A DNA stretch of 64,000 nucleotides from Nocardioides szechwanensis (GTDB taxonomy: Bacteria > Actinomycetota > Actinomycetes > Propionibacteriales > Nocardioidaceae): assembly GCF_900103935.1 (NCBI RefSeq), contig NZ_FNIC01000003.1:372001-436000 (forward strand), read 5' to 3'. The translations under genes were made by a program, and so were the position numbers. Positions 16,401 to 23,724 of the stretch are shown here, piece after piece (the first letter of the stretch is position 1; each line of letters opens with the position of its first letter). The notes beneath the pieces are model-generated. The model saw only the letters and a list, made by a program, of their open reading frames with translations. It had not been told where the DNA came from and did not search any database.

Positions 16401-16669
16401 TCGGGCCGGTGGAGCCGGCACTCGCGGTCGCCGCGGGTGCCCGGGGCGGGTGGCACCGCCGGGTCGACGTGCTCGGCGAGCCGCTGGCGGAGCACCGCGG
16501 CGCCGGACTCGTCCAGGGCCTCGTAGGCGGAGAAGCCGGGCATCTCGGCGGCGGAGCGGCCGAGCAGGGTGAGCAGCGGGTCGTTGGCGAAGATGGTGCG
16601 ACCGTCGGTGTCGAGCAACCACAGCCCATCGGGGACCGACCGCAGCAGCAGCGCCGGGTCGGGGGTCAT
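13484..16669 (-). CDS. Hybrid sensor histidine kinase: PAS-PAS-GAF-HisKA-HATPase-REC-REC-Hpt
   Basis: A 1,061-residue soluble phosphorelay kinase. Two PAS-type domains (about 1-120 and 130-255, the second with a PAC tail) and a GAF-like domain (260-400) lead to HisKA with His425 (ATMSHEIRTPLNG), a HATPase domain (520-645: N-box SNAVKFT, DTGVGI, GTGLGLAI), two receiver domains (Asp716 in LLDYMMPGTDG; Asp857 in LMDCQMPVMDG) and a C-terminal Hpt domain (His1001 in AHSLKGSAANLG). No membrane segment is present, so it senses a cytoplasmic signal. ATG 16669 gives MTPDPALLLRSV; a TTG 48 bp upstream would overlap the divergent gene. The single receiver at 12042 is a candidate final target. Confidence 0.93.
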   Translation of the reverse strand: MTPDPALLLRSVPDGLWLLDTDGRTIFANDPLLTLLGRSAAEMPGFSAYEALDESGAAVLRQRLAEHVDPAVPPAPGTRGDRECRLHRPDGTSVWVLVSPEPVVGDDGRLVGWMHRIKDNAEQHDLLELSQRREHQFSEAQAIAHIGSWELDLVTNEVIWSKETYRLVGVVPGSVVVTPETFFERLHPDDRVDAETAFNAVLAGAPTLDFESRLVHEGGSPTWVRAQGRAVFDADGRLVRLDGTLQDTTATKRNEEGLSFLSAMAAAANQATTLQEVLIASEKSVRQLARWPAVLVAARDPEQPDQLLFLDVAWGEHSEPLGEAARALATAAADARRTIHEVGPSGTALVAGPVVYGDQVAAVVVSDSLTAVEPPPWELIIFNQMLTFLAHVAERESAAQDLADARDQALSASRAKSEFLATMSHEIRTPLNGVLGLSELLARTELTPHQRRLADGVEHAGRTLLALVNDILDLSKIEAGRLDLEAVDFDPRSVVEQSASLVADLARDKHLELVVSSAGDMPAQVRGDPVRFGQVITNLASNAVKFTSEGEVVIRATGETGPDGPRVRVEVRDTGVGIDPEAANRLFEPFTQADSSTTREYGGTGLGLAISRRIVSAMGGQIGVDSDAGLGSTFWFTVDFEPPVGDDPLRDHEREQAVHGLQVLVVDDNETNRFILVEQLSAWGVTVTAVESAADGLAELSSAARGSSPYDVVLLDYMMPGTDGEELARALRSERVHDRTRLALLSSALEPSPEWLADAGIDTFLSKPVLPTRLLDVLARLGGRLGRLDHRPVETPRAVPARRRGRVLVVEDNEVNQLVAEGVLHGLGYEVHLADNGAAGVAAVADDYRGFDAILMDCQMPVMDGYDATRAIRAMQRGGTRTPIIAMTAAAVAEERERCLAAGMDDFLAKPVDVALLGKTLARWAPSSPGHEEAEEAPPPAEPAESPAFVRLRELIERDGIDPSLVVRIIERFESGALIVGATLGASVRAGDAGDVAAQAHSLKGSAANLGLTALAAVCSEIESEARAGRLPSDGTLATLDAEIRAAGAELEHFAETRLNT

Positions 16670-16716
16670 GGCCCCATCGTCGCGCACGAGCGCAACCCTC
16701 GGGAGAGGATTGCCCA

Positions 16717-17925
16717 ATGGGACACGGACACTCGCACGGACATTCGCACCGGGCCGACCGTTCAGCGCCGGAGTTCGAGGTCGCCCGGGCGCCGCGGGTC
16801 GCGCTGCTGTCGGTCCTCGCCGCGGTCGGCGTCGCCACGCTGGTAGGCCTGCTCCTGCTCTGGCCCGACAGCACGAAGGCCGACGACCTCCAGGGCTCGC
16901 TCACCTTCGCGGCCGAGGGCGTCACCTTCCCGGAGGCCGTCGTCTCAGAGGTCGAGCCGCCGTGTGCCGAGTTGGCGGACGAGGCGGCCGAGTGCGGCCG
17001 GATCCACGCGACGGTCGACGAGGGACCCGACCGCGGGACCGACGTAGTTGTCGAAGTACCACCCCAGGTCAGCGACTCCGGGCTCGGCGAGGGGGACCGG
17101 ATCAAGCTGGTCAGCCACCCCGAGGAGCCCGACGGGGGCGAGGGGCGTTTCGCCTACTCCGGCACCGACCGCTCGACTCCCCTGTGGACGCTGCTGATCG
17201 TCTTCGTGGTCGTGGTGGTGGCGATCGCCCGGTTCCGGGGGCTGATGGCGCTGCTCGGGCTCGCGTTCGCGAGCGCCGTGGTGTTCGTCTTCGCGCTCCC
17301 CGCGCTGCTCACCGGCGAACCCGGCATCGCCGTGGCACTGGTGGCTGCCACCTCGATCATGTACGTCGTCCTCTACACCACCCACGGGTTCTCGATCCGC
17401 ACCAGCACCGCCCTCGCCGGGACGCTGGCCGGCCTGGGCGTCACCGCTGCCGTGGGCTGGTGGGCCGTGCGCGCGACCCACCTGAGCGGCATCACCGGCG
17501 AGGAGGGCGGCGTGCTGACGACGTACGCCCCGGACGTCAGCTTCCAGGGCCTGCTGACGGCGGCGGTGATCATCGCCGGCCTCGGTGTCCTCAACGACGT
17601 GACGATCACGCAGTCCTCCGCCGTCTGGGAGCTGCGGGCGGCCTCGCCGACGATGGGCCGCGCCGAGCTCTTCACCAGCGGGATGCGGATCGGCCGGGAC
17701 CACATCGCCTCGACGATCTACACGATCGTCTTCGCGTACGCCGGCACGGCGCTCGCCCTGATGCTCGTGCTCCAGCTCTACGACCGCTCCACCGTCGAGC
17801 TGATCGGCACCGAGGAGATCTCGCAGGAGATCGTGCGCTCGCTGGTCAGCAGCATCGGGCTCGTGCTCGCCGTACCGCTCACCACCGCGATCGCGGCGCT
17901 GACCGTCCCGGGCGCGCGCGACTGA
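16717..17925 (+). CDS. YibE/F-family membrane protein
   Basis: A 402-residue protein of the YibE/F family, multi-pass membrane proteins of unknown function. The N-terminus is His-rich (MGHGHSHGHSHRAD), which could bind metal. One helix (about 28-50) precedes a roughly 100-residue extracytoplasmic domain, followed by about seven helices from residue 148 onward with the family stretches SIMYVVLYTTHGFS, LGVLNDVTITQSSAVWELR and IGRDHIASTIYTIVFAYAG. A GGGAGAGG ribosome site lies about eight bases before ATG 16717. It diverges from the hybrid kinase (47 bp apart). Confidence 0.9.
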   Translation: MGHGHSHGHSHRADRSAPEFEVARAPRVALLSVLAAVGVATLVGLLLLWPDSTKADDLQGSLTFAAEGVTFPEAVVSEVEPPCAELADEAAECGRIHATVDEGPDRGTDVVVEVPPQVSDSGLGEGDRIKLVSHPEEPDGGEGRFAYSGTDRSTPLWTLLIVFVVVVVAIARFRGLMALLGLAFASAVVFVFALPALLTGEPGIAVALVAATSIMYVVLYTTHGFSIRTSTALAGTLAGLGVTAAVGWWAVRATHLSGITGEEGGVLTTYAPDVSFQGLLTAAVIIAGLGVLNDVTITQSSAVWELRAASPTMGRAELFTSGMRIGRDHIASTIYTIVFAYAGTALALMLVLQLYDRSTVELIGTEEISQEIVRSLVSSIGLVLAVPLTTAIAALTVPGARD

Positions 17926-17998
17926 CGAGACCGGGTGGTCACACTCGGCCCGGCTCGTGCGTCAGGGGGGTGACGACAACGGTGAAAGGGTGGAGGAC

Positions 17999-18862
17999 AT
18001 GGACCAGACGGACCTGTTCGAGGCGGAGCGACCGCGGCTGGTGGGCATCGCGAGCCGGGTGCTCGGCGACCACGCCGAGGCCCAGGACGTCGTGCAGCAG
18101 GCGTGGCTGCGGCTGCACGGGACGGACGCCGAGATCGAGAGCCTCCCGGCCTGGCTGACCACCGTGGTCACCCGGCTGTGCCTCGACCGGCTGCGCTCGC
18201 GCACGCCCGTCCCCGTCGAGGACGTCGGACAGATGGGCGCCGGCGAGACAGTGGGCGACCCGGCCGACGACGTCGCGCTCGCCGACACCGTCGGCCTCGC
18301 GCTGCACGTCGTACTGGACCGGCTCTCGCCGCGCGAACGGGTCGCCTTCGTGCTCCACGACAGCTTCGGCTTCGAGTTCCCGACGATCGCGGCGGTCCTC
18401 GACACCACCCCGGTGGCCGCCCGCAAGCTGGCCTCGCGGGCCCGCGCCAAGGTCGCCCAGCCCCATCCCGAGGACCAGCTCGCCGACTGGGAGGTGGTCG
18501 ACGCCTTCATGGCCGCCGCCAAGAACGGCGACTTCGACCGGCTGCTCCAGCTGCTCGCACCCGACGTCACCGTCACCGCCGACGACGCCGCGATCTTGGT
18601 CGGCACACCGGAGCAGATCGAGGGACGCGAGGAGGTGGCGACGTTCTTCAACGGCGGCGCCTCGGCCGCACTGGCGGTCTTCGTGGCCGACCGGCCCGGC
18701 TCCGCGTGGTTCCAGCTCGGCGGGGCCAAGGTCGTCTTCGACTTCACCGTCGTCGACGGCCTGGTCCACGCCATCACCTTCCGTGCCGCGCCCGAGGTGC
18801 TCTCGCAGGTCGTACGCCGCGACGGTCAGCACATCAAGACCCCCAAGACCACCGAGAAGTAG
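17999..18862 (+). CDS. SigJ/ECF41-like sigma factor with SnoaL-like C-terminal domain
   Basis: A 287-residue extracytoplasmic-function sigma factor that would direct RNA polymerase to its own promoter set. Region 2 covers about residues 5-75 (LFEAERPRLVGIASRVLGDH, AQDVVQQAWLRL, LPAWLTTVVTRLCLDRLR). Region 4 covers 110-160 (LSPRERVAFVLHDSFGFEF, the helix-turn-helix). From about 165 an NTF2/SnoaL-like domain follows (DWEVVDAFMAAAKNGDFDRL), which in this group replaces a separate anti-sigma factor. ATG 17999 sits just behind GGTGGAGG; GTG 17990 is an alternative. Such factors often neighbour a carboxymuconolactone-decarboxylase-like oxidoreductase; here the next gene encodes a DUF1059 protein instead. 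Confidence 0.9.
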   Translation: MDQTDLFEAERPRLVGIASRVLGDHAEAQDVVQQAWLRLHGTDAEIESLPAWLTTVVTRLCLDRLRSRTPVPVEDVGQMGAGETVGDPADDVALADTVGLALHVVLDRLSPRERVAFVLHDSFGFEFPTIAAVLDTTPVAARKLASRARAKVAQPHPEDQLADWEVVDAFMAAAKNGDFDRLLQLLAPDVTVTADDAAILVGTPEQIEGREEVATFFNGGASAALAVFVADRPGSAWFQLGGAKVVFDFTVVDGLVHAITFRAAPEVLSQVVRRDGQHIKTPKTTEK

Positions 18863-18875
18863 AGGAAGACGACCC

Positions 18876-19112
18876 ATGAAGACCATCACCTGCCAGGACC
18901 TCGGAGGCCCCTGCGACCTCGAGCACCACGGCGACAGCGCCGACGACGTCATCAACGCCCAGGACCGTCACCTCAAGGAGGCGGAGAAGGCCGGCGACGC
19001 CACCCACCAGGAGGCCCGCGACGCCATGAAGAGCCGCTGGCGGCACCCCAGGAAGTCGATGGGTTGGTACAAGGAGACCAAGGCGGCCTTCGCCACCCTG
19101 CCTGACAGCTAG
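18876..19112 (+). CDS. DUF1059-family small protein
   Basis: A 78-residue protein whose N-terminal half matches the DUF1059 pattern: TITCQDLGGPCDLEHHGDSADDV with two Cys and two His that could hold a metal, then an acidic helix. The function is unknown. The C-terminal half is basic and rich in Trp and Lys, ending in KAAFATLPDS. AGAGGAAG lies upstream of ATG 18876, and the gene is 13 bp behind the SigJ-like factor, so they are one operon. It could be a target or partner of that sigma factor. Confidence 0.82.
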   Translation: MKTITCQDLGGPCDLEHHGDSADDVINAQDRHLKEAEKAGDATHQEARDAMKSRWRHPRKSMGWYKETKAAFATLPDS

Positions 19113-19115
19113 CGG

Positions 19116-19763
19116 TCAGCGCCGCCAGAAGAGGTGGTGGTCCGCCCGGCCCGTGGGGCTGGGCACGACGTCGCGGTGGTAGCTGTCGAGGAGCTCGTCG
19201 GGCGACTCCCACAGCCGGGACCCGGCGCCCAGCTCCACCGGGCAGACCGCGACGTGCAGCGTGTCGATGAGCCCCGCGTCGAGGAACTGCCGGACGGTGT
19301 CGGCGCCACCACCCAACCGGACGTCCTTGCCGTCCGCGGCCTCCAGCGCCTTCTCCAGCACCGACGCGGGATCGCCGCTGACGAAGTGGAAGGTCGTGTC
19401 GGAGAGCGTGAACGACGGCCGCTCGTGGTGCGTCATCACGAACACCGGGGTGTGGAACGGCGGCTCGTCGCCCCACCAGCCCTGCCAGCTCTCGTCGGCC
19501 CACGGCCCGCGCTGCGGGCTGAACTTGTTGCGTCCCATGATCTCGGCGCCGATGTTGCGGTGGAAGTCGCGCACCAGGTAGTCGTCGAGCCCGCGGCTCC
19601 CGCCGGGGTCCGCACGGTTGGGCCAGCTCGCCGTCGCCCCCGCCCACGACATCATGACCGCGGGCTCCGCATGGCCGAAGGGACGCTCCAGGCTCTGCCC
19701 CTCCCCTGCGCCGTACCCGTCGCTGGACACCACGAAGTTGTGAACCCGGACCATCTGCGTCAC
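19116..19763 (-). CDS. Dihydrofolate-reductase-like (RibD C-terminal) protein
   Basis: A 215-residue protein of the RibD C-terminal/dihydrofolate-reductase superfamily. VRVHNFVVSSDGYGAG is the usual first strand and loop, IMGRNKF is the nucleotide-side helix start, and VFVMTHHERPSFTL and DVRLGGGADTVRQFLDAGLIDTLHV are the conserved later motifs. It is likely an NAD(P)H-dependent reductase of unknown substrate rather than true folate DHFR. GTG 19763 was chosen because AGGAG lies five bases upstream; ATG 19754 would be too far from it. The gene converges on the DUF1059 gene with only three bases between stops. Confidence 0.87.
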   Translation of the reverse strand: MTQMVRVHNFVVSSDGYGAGEGQSLERPFGHAEPAVMMSWAGATASWPNRADPGGSRGLDDYLVRDFHRNIGAEIMGRNKFSPQRGPWADESWQGWWGDEPPFHTPVFVMTHHERPSFTLSDTTFHFVSGDPASVLEKALEAADGKDVRLGGGADTVRQFLDAGLIDTLHVAVCPVELGAGSRLWESPDELLDSYHRDVVPSPTGRADHHLFWRR

Positions 19764-19907
19764 TTCTGCTCCTCATGAGATGTCGTCGTTGCAATGTACG
19801 ACCGCCGTGCGGCACCGAACTCATCGGAGCTGGCAGCAAGCGCTGGCCCGGTCTGCTCCGAACACCTGTTGTTCGATCCTCGACAACTTCCCGAGAGAGC
19901 CGAAGCC

Positions 19908-20126
19908 ATGGACGAAATCGGAACAGGTCCCGCCAAGCCCACCCAGCGGCACCTGCTCACGCCCGAGACCGTGACCAGGACGGGCGCCGGCCTCGATGCC
20001 GATCTCACCCGCAGGCACGGGCAGAGCAACGGCTTGCGGGTCCACGGCCTGTACTTCGCCGCGGTCTCGTTGGTCGCACTCGTGCTGATCATCGCCGCGA
20101 TCGTCCTCGCCACGACGACGATGTGA
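19908..20126 (+). CDS. Small single-pass membrane protein, unknown function
   Basis: A 72-residue frame with a hydrophilic N-terminal half and one C-terminal membrane helix (about residues 48-68, ALVLIIAAIVLATTTM at the end). No family is recognised. The only support is an intact frame with ordinary codon use, a GAGAGAG stretch upstream and the absence of any other gene in 19764-20147. The frame can be extended upstream to 19794. Confidence 0.5.
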   Translation: MDEIGTGPAKPTQRHLLTPETVTRTGAGLDADLTRRHGQSNGLRVHGLYFAAVSLVALVLIIAAIVLATTTM

Positions 20127-20147
20127 CCACCCCACCGGCACGACAGA

Positions 20148-21470
20148 CTAAGTGATGTCGACGGTGCCGGTTGGCGCGGTGATGAGCCACTGGCCGTGGG
20201 GTTCGTGCCAGAGGAAGGTGCCGGGTGCGAGGGACTGATATCGCCAACCCGCATGGGTCTTGAGGCGGTGGTGATGTCGACACAACGGGGCGAGGTTGGC
20301 CTCGGTGGTGGGGCCTCCTTCGAGCCACGGGATGAGGTGGTCGAGGTCGCAGGCCCGGGAAGGTCTCGCGCAGTGGGGGAACACGCAGGTCGGGTTGCGC
20401 AGGATCACTCGTTCGCGTAGTGACTCCGACGGGGTGTAGCCCTCGCAGCCGGGGTGGGAGTCGTTGAGGTCGATCACCGGGCGGACGGTGACGTGGCGGT
20501 CTGTGCGCAGGCACCAGGCGCGGAACGTGGCCTCGAGCCAGGTCCGGCCGTGCTCGTCACGGGCGAGGGGGTCGAGGCCGCGGACGGCTTCCTCGGTGAG
20601 GTGGACGTAGGCCACGACCTCCCGGGTCGGTGCCGGCGGCTCCTCGCCGTTGATCAGGGCGAGCGCGCGGGCGGGGTCGGCGAGGACCCCGATGGCCATC
20701 GCGCGGCGTACGTCGAGAGGCTCGGTGTTGCCGTCGCGCTTCAACGCGGCGGCGACCAACGAGAGTGCCTTGTCGAAGTCCTTGAGATCGGCCCACTCCG
20801 CGCGCAGGGCCATCTCCGCGACGCCGGTGTGGTTGAGCGAACGTTCGCTCAACCGTGCGTAGCGAGCGTCGAGGGCCTCGAGCTGTTCTTCCTCCCGCTG
20901 CTCGGGGTAGAGGAAGGTCATCGCTTGGTCGAGGACCCGGTCGAGGGTGACGGTGCCGACAGCGTGGGCGGTCCTGGCGAGCTCGGTGTCGACGTAGGCG
21001 GCGACGTCGGCGGGCTTGCCGATCACGGCCTGCGCGATCCTTCGGGCCCGCCACACCGGCACCTGGTGACTGACGACACACGCGAACACCCCAGGGAGCC
21101 GGTGCCGAAGGATCAGCGCGTCGCGCAGGAATGCCTTGCCCGCCGTGGTGGTCATCGCGTTGGCTGCGGCGAACGCCGCAGGGGCGTCCCAGGCCACGTC
21201 GGGGATGCCGAACCACTCCAGGTCTTCGACGTCATCAGTGTCGCTGGGGCTGCCGTCTTCGTCACCGGACGCCGCCGGCGCGTGCCACGACGCGTCTCCC
21301 GGAACGAGCGGATGACTGTGCGCCCACGCGACCGCGAGCCGCAGCAGGTCGACCTCGGCCCGATCGGCCGTCGCCCGCGCGTCGCGCACCCGGGCGATCA
21401 GCTCTGCCGCGGTGGTGTCCTCCAACTCGCCGGCGTCGGGCCGGTTCTTGTCGAGGCGGGTGATGGACAT
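20148..21470 (-). CDS. DUF222-HNH endonuclease-domain protein (13E12 repeat family type)
   Basis: A 440-residue protein with an N-terminal helical DUF222 region (about 20-300) and a C-terminal HNH nuclease domain (about 340-400): CVFPHCARPSRACDLDH, then NLAPLCRHHHRLK, with the metal/catalytic His and paired Cys. This is the architecture of the mycobacterial REP13E12 proteins, several of which are in the LexA (SOS) regulon; their biological role is unclear. Start ATG 21470 was chosen because a near-consensus promoter ends five bases upstream; a longer frame from 21521 would run through that promoter. Actinobacteria often carry many copies of this family. Confidence 0.88.
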   Translation of the reverse strand: MSITRLDKNRPDAGELEDTTAAELIARVRDARATADRAEVDLLRLAVAWAHSHPLVPGDASWHAPAASGDEDGSPSDTDDVEDLEWFGIPDVAWDAPAAFAAANAMTTTAGKAFLRDALILRHRLPGVFACVVSHQVPVWRARRIAQAVIGKPADVAAYVDTELARTAHAVGTVTLDRVLDQAMTFLYPEQREEEQLEALDARYARLSERSLNHTGVAEMALRAEWADLKDFDKALSLVAAALKRDGNTEPLDVRRAMAIGVLADPARALALINGEEPPAPTREVVAYVHLTEEAVRGLDPLARDEHGRTWLEATFRAWCLRTDRHVTVRPVIDLNDSHPGCEGYTPSESLRERVILRNPTCVFPHCARPSRACDLDHLIPWLEGGPTTEANLAPLCRHHHRLKTHAGWRYQSLAPGTFLWHEPHGQWLITAPTGTVDIT

Positions 21471-21475
21471 GGTCC

Positions 21476-21505
21476 ATACTAAACGAACGTATGTTTGCTT
21501 GTCAA
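21476..21505 (-). promoter_or_regulatory. Consensus leaderless promoter with SOS-box-like operator
   Basis: On the minus strand TTGACA (21505-21500), an 18-base spacer and TAGTAT (21481-21476) form a near-perfect housekeeping promoter. Only five bases separate it from ATG 21470. The spacer holds CAAACATACGTTCGT. Over positions 21498-21483 it matches nine of twelve fixed bases of the mycobacterial LexA box TCGAAC-N4-GTTCGA. Confidence 0.75.
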
Positions 21506-21548
21506 GCAGCAGATCCGCCAACGGACTCGGCTTCTGGGGAGGCTCGGG

Positions 21549-21601
21549 GTCAAGGACGGCCGAAGGCCGCCGCGAAGCAGGCGCCGTAGGCGATCCTTGA
21601 C
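21549..21601. terminator. Inverted repeat, possible terminator or structured RNA
   Basis: GTCAAGGA (21549-21556) pairs with TCCTTGAC (21594-21601). The 37-base loop contains the smaller hairpin CGGCC-GAA-GGCCG. It lies between the HMG-CoA lyase stop and the DUF222-HNH promoter, so it could end the HMG-CoA lyase operon. There is no T-run. Confidence 0.4.
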
Positions 21602-21634
21602 GCCGAGGCCCGGACTGCTACCGCGCGGGCCGAC

Positions 21635-22534
21635 CTAGGAACGCGCGCGCACAGCCCGCAGCAGCCTGCTGGGTACGGCGTGCCCGACCACGTCGGCGGC
21701 CACTTCCGCCGCGACGACGCAGGCGTCGAGGTCGATCCCGGTCGACAGCCCACCGTCCTCGAAGAGGTGCACGAGCTCCTCGGTGGCGATGTTGCCGCTG
21801 GCGCCGGGGGCGAAGGGGCAGCCGCCGAGGCCTCCGGCCGAGGCGTCGAGACGGCGTACGCCGGCCTGGTAGGCCGCCCAGGCCGAGGCGAGGCCGGAGC
21901 CGTAGGTGTCGTGGAAGTGCGCTCCCAGCGGCACCCCCGGCACGGCTTCCACCGCGGCGCCCACCAGGGCCCCCACCCGCACCGGGGTCGCGGTGCCGAT
22001 CGTGTCGCCCAGGCACAGCGAGTCCGCACCCAGCGTGTGCGCCCGGCCGAGCAGGTCGACCGTGCGAGCGACAGGGGTGCGCCCCTCGAACGGGCAGTCC
22101 CACGCCATGGCCACGATCACCTCGAGCAGGCCACCGGCGCCGTGCACGGTGTCCGCCACCTCGGCGGTCTGGGCCAGCGCCTCAGCAGTCGAGCGCCGGG
22201 CGTTGGCCTGCGAGTGGGTGTCGGATGCGGACACCACGTACTCGACCCGCGTGATCCCCGCCGCCACCGCCCGACGGGCACCGCCGGGGCTGGCCACGAG
22301 TGCGGAGAACTCCACGTCGGGCCACTGCGACAGCAGCTCCGCGACCTCAGAAGCGTCGGCCATGGCGGGCACCGCCCGCGGCGAGACGAACGCCGTCGCC
22401 TCGATCCGTCGTACGCCGGTCGCGACCAGCGCCGCGATCAGCCGCGCCTTGGCCGCGGTCGACACGGGCTTCTCGATCTGGAGCCCGTCACGGGGAGCGA
22501 CCTCGCGGATGTCGACATCGAGAACGCCGGTCAC
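21635..22534 (-). CDS. Hydroxymethylglutaryl-CoA lyase
   Basis: A 299-residue HMG-CoA lyase (3-hydroxy-3-methylglutaryl-CoA to acetyl-CoA plus acetoacetate), the usual length. Motifs in order: EVAPRDGLQIEK with the catalytic Arg-Asp, EATAFVSPRAVPAMAD, LGDTIGTATP, the metal ligands in GAHFHDTYG, and the C-terminal GLGGCPFAPGASGN with the active-site Cys. A related acyl-CoA lyase specificity is possible. The GTG start overlaps the CoA-transferase stop by four bases. It is the last gene of ALDH - CoA-transferase - lyase, consistent with leucine, isovalerate or acyclic isoprenoid breakdown. Confidence 0.92.
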   Translation of the reverse strand: MTGVLDVDIREVAPRDGLQIEKPVSTAAKARLIAALVATGVRRIEATAFVSPRAVPAMADASEVAELLSQWPDVEFSALVASPGGARRAVAAGITRVEYVVSASDTHSQANARRSTAEALAQTAEVADTVHGAGGLLEVIVAMAWDCPFEGRTPVARTVDLLGRAHTLGADSLCLGDTIGTATPVRVGALVGAAVEAVPGVPLGAHFHDTYGSGLASAWAAYQAGVRRLDASAGGLGGCPFAPGASGNIATEELVHLFEDGGLSTGIDLDACVVAAEVAADVVGHAVPSRLLRAVRARS

Positions 22535-23724
22535 ACGACCCCCGCCGCGACCAGGTCGTCGAGCTCCGCCCGGTCGAGCCCGAGCAGCTCGCGATAGACG
22601 TCGTCGTTGTGCACCCCGGGCTCGGACGGCCCGGCCCAGCGCACCTCGCCGGCGGTGTCACTGAGGTGCGGGACGACGCCGACGCCCTTGACCGCGTGGC
22701 CGGTCTGCTGGTCGACGTGGTCGACGAAGAGCCCGCGTTCGACGAACTGCGGCTCGACCACCACCTCGGCGACCGTGTTGACCCCGCCGGCCACGACACC
22801 CGCCGCGTTGCAGCGGTCGATCAGCTCCTGGGCGGTGATCGTGCCGGCCCACTCGGCGATCAGGTCGTCGAGCTCGTCCTGGTGCTCGCCACGCGAGGTG
22901 TGGTTGACGAAGCGAGGGTCGACCGCCAGCTCCGGACGACCCATGAGCTCGGCGAGCCGCGCGAACACCGTGTCCTGGTTGGCGGCGATGAGCACCGGGA
23001 GGCCGTCCTTGGCCCGGTAGAGGTTGGACGGCGAGACCCGGTCGAGACGGGTGCCGCCGGGCTGGCGCACGTGGCCGGTCTGGTCGTAGTCGGGGACGGT
23101 CGACTCGAGGATCGCCAGGCAGGCCTCGGTGAGCGCCGTGTCGACGACCTGCCCGCGGCCGGTGCGGTGGCGGGCGTGGAGCGCGGCCAGGATCCCCTGG
23201 TAGGCGAACATGCCGGCCAGCGAGTCGCCGAGCGACAGCGCGATCCGCGGCGGCAGCTGGCCGGGATAGCCGTTGAGGTGGCGCAGTCCGCTGACCGCCT
23301 CGGCCACCGAGGCGTAGCCGGCGCGATCGGCCAGCGGACCGGTCTGGCCGTAGCCGGAGACCCGCGCCAGCACGATGCGCGGGTTGACCGCCGCCAGTAC
23401 GTCGTACCCGAGACCCCAGCGCTCGAGCGTGCCCGGTCGGAAGCTCTCCAGCACCACGTCGGACTGCTCCACCAGCCGCAGCAGCAGGTCGCGGCCACGG
23501 TCGGTGCGCAGGTCGAGGGTGACGCAGCGCTTGTTGCGGGCGTGCACGGTCCAGAAGAACTGGTGCCCGCCGGACGCCTGGCCCCACTCCCGCAAGGGGT
23601 CTGGTCGGTCGGGCGCCTCCACCTTGATCACGTCGGCGCCGTTGTCGGCCAGCAGCCGACCGGCGTACGGCCCGGCGATGAGGGTGCCGAGCTCGAGCAC
23701 CCGGACGTCGTCGAGGGCGCCCAT
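22531..23724 (-). CDS. CaiB/BaiF-family CoA-transferase
   Basis: A 397-residue class III CoA-transferase, which moves CoA between carboxylic acids via an aspartyl-CoA anhydride. The family N-terminus LDDVRVLELGTLIAGPYAGR, the ADVIKVEAP strand, NKRCVTLDLRTDRGRD and the catalytic Asp near residue 167 (SLGDSLAGMFAYQG) are all visible. Length is standard. The donor and acceptor acids cannot be told; the neighbours suggest that it activates the acid made by the aldehyde dehydrogenase. ATG 23724 shares its A with the dehydrogenase stop (TGATG), so translation is coupled. Confidence 0.92.
   Translation of the reverse strand: MGALDDVRVLELGTLIAGPYAGRLLADNGADVIKVEAPDRPDPLREWGQASGGHQFFWTVHARNKRCVTLDLRTDRGRDLLLRLVEQSDVVLESFRPGTLERWGLGYDVLAAVNPRIVLARVSGYGQTGPLADRAGYASVAEAVSGLRHLNGYPGQLPPRIALSLGDSLAGMFAYQGILAALHARHRTGRGQVVDTALTEACLAILESTVPDYDQTGHVRQPGGTRLDRVSPSNLYRAKDGLPVLIAANQDTVFARLAELMGRPELAVDPRFVNHTSRGEHQDELDDLIAEWAGTITAQELIDRCNAAGVVAGGVNTVAEVVVEPQFVERGLFVDHVDQQTGHAVKGVGVVPHLSDTAGEVRWAGPSEPGVHNDDVYRELLGLDRAELDDLVAAGVV

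Noticed and set aside
13307-16846. A 1,179-codon open frame on the plus strand opposite the hybrid kinase
   Set aside because: Its residues are Arg/Gly/Ala/His-rich with no domain, while the minus strand shows a complete multi-domain kinase. It is a codon-position shadow of high-GC DNA.
21471-21521. Longer start for the DUF222-HNH gene at 21521
   Set aside because: It would place the near-consensus promoter inside the coding region; the extra residues do not look like the family N-terminus.
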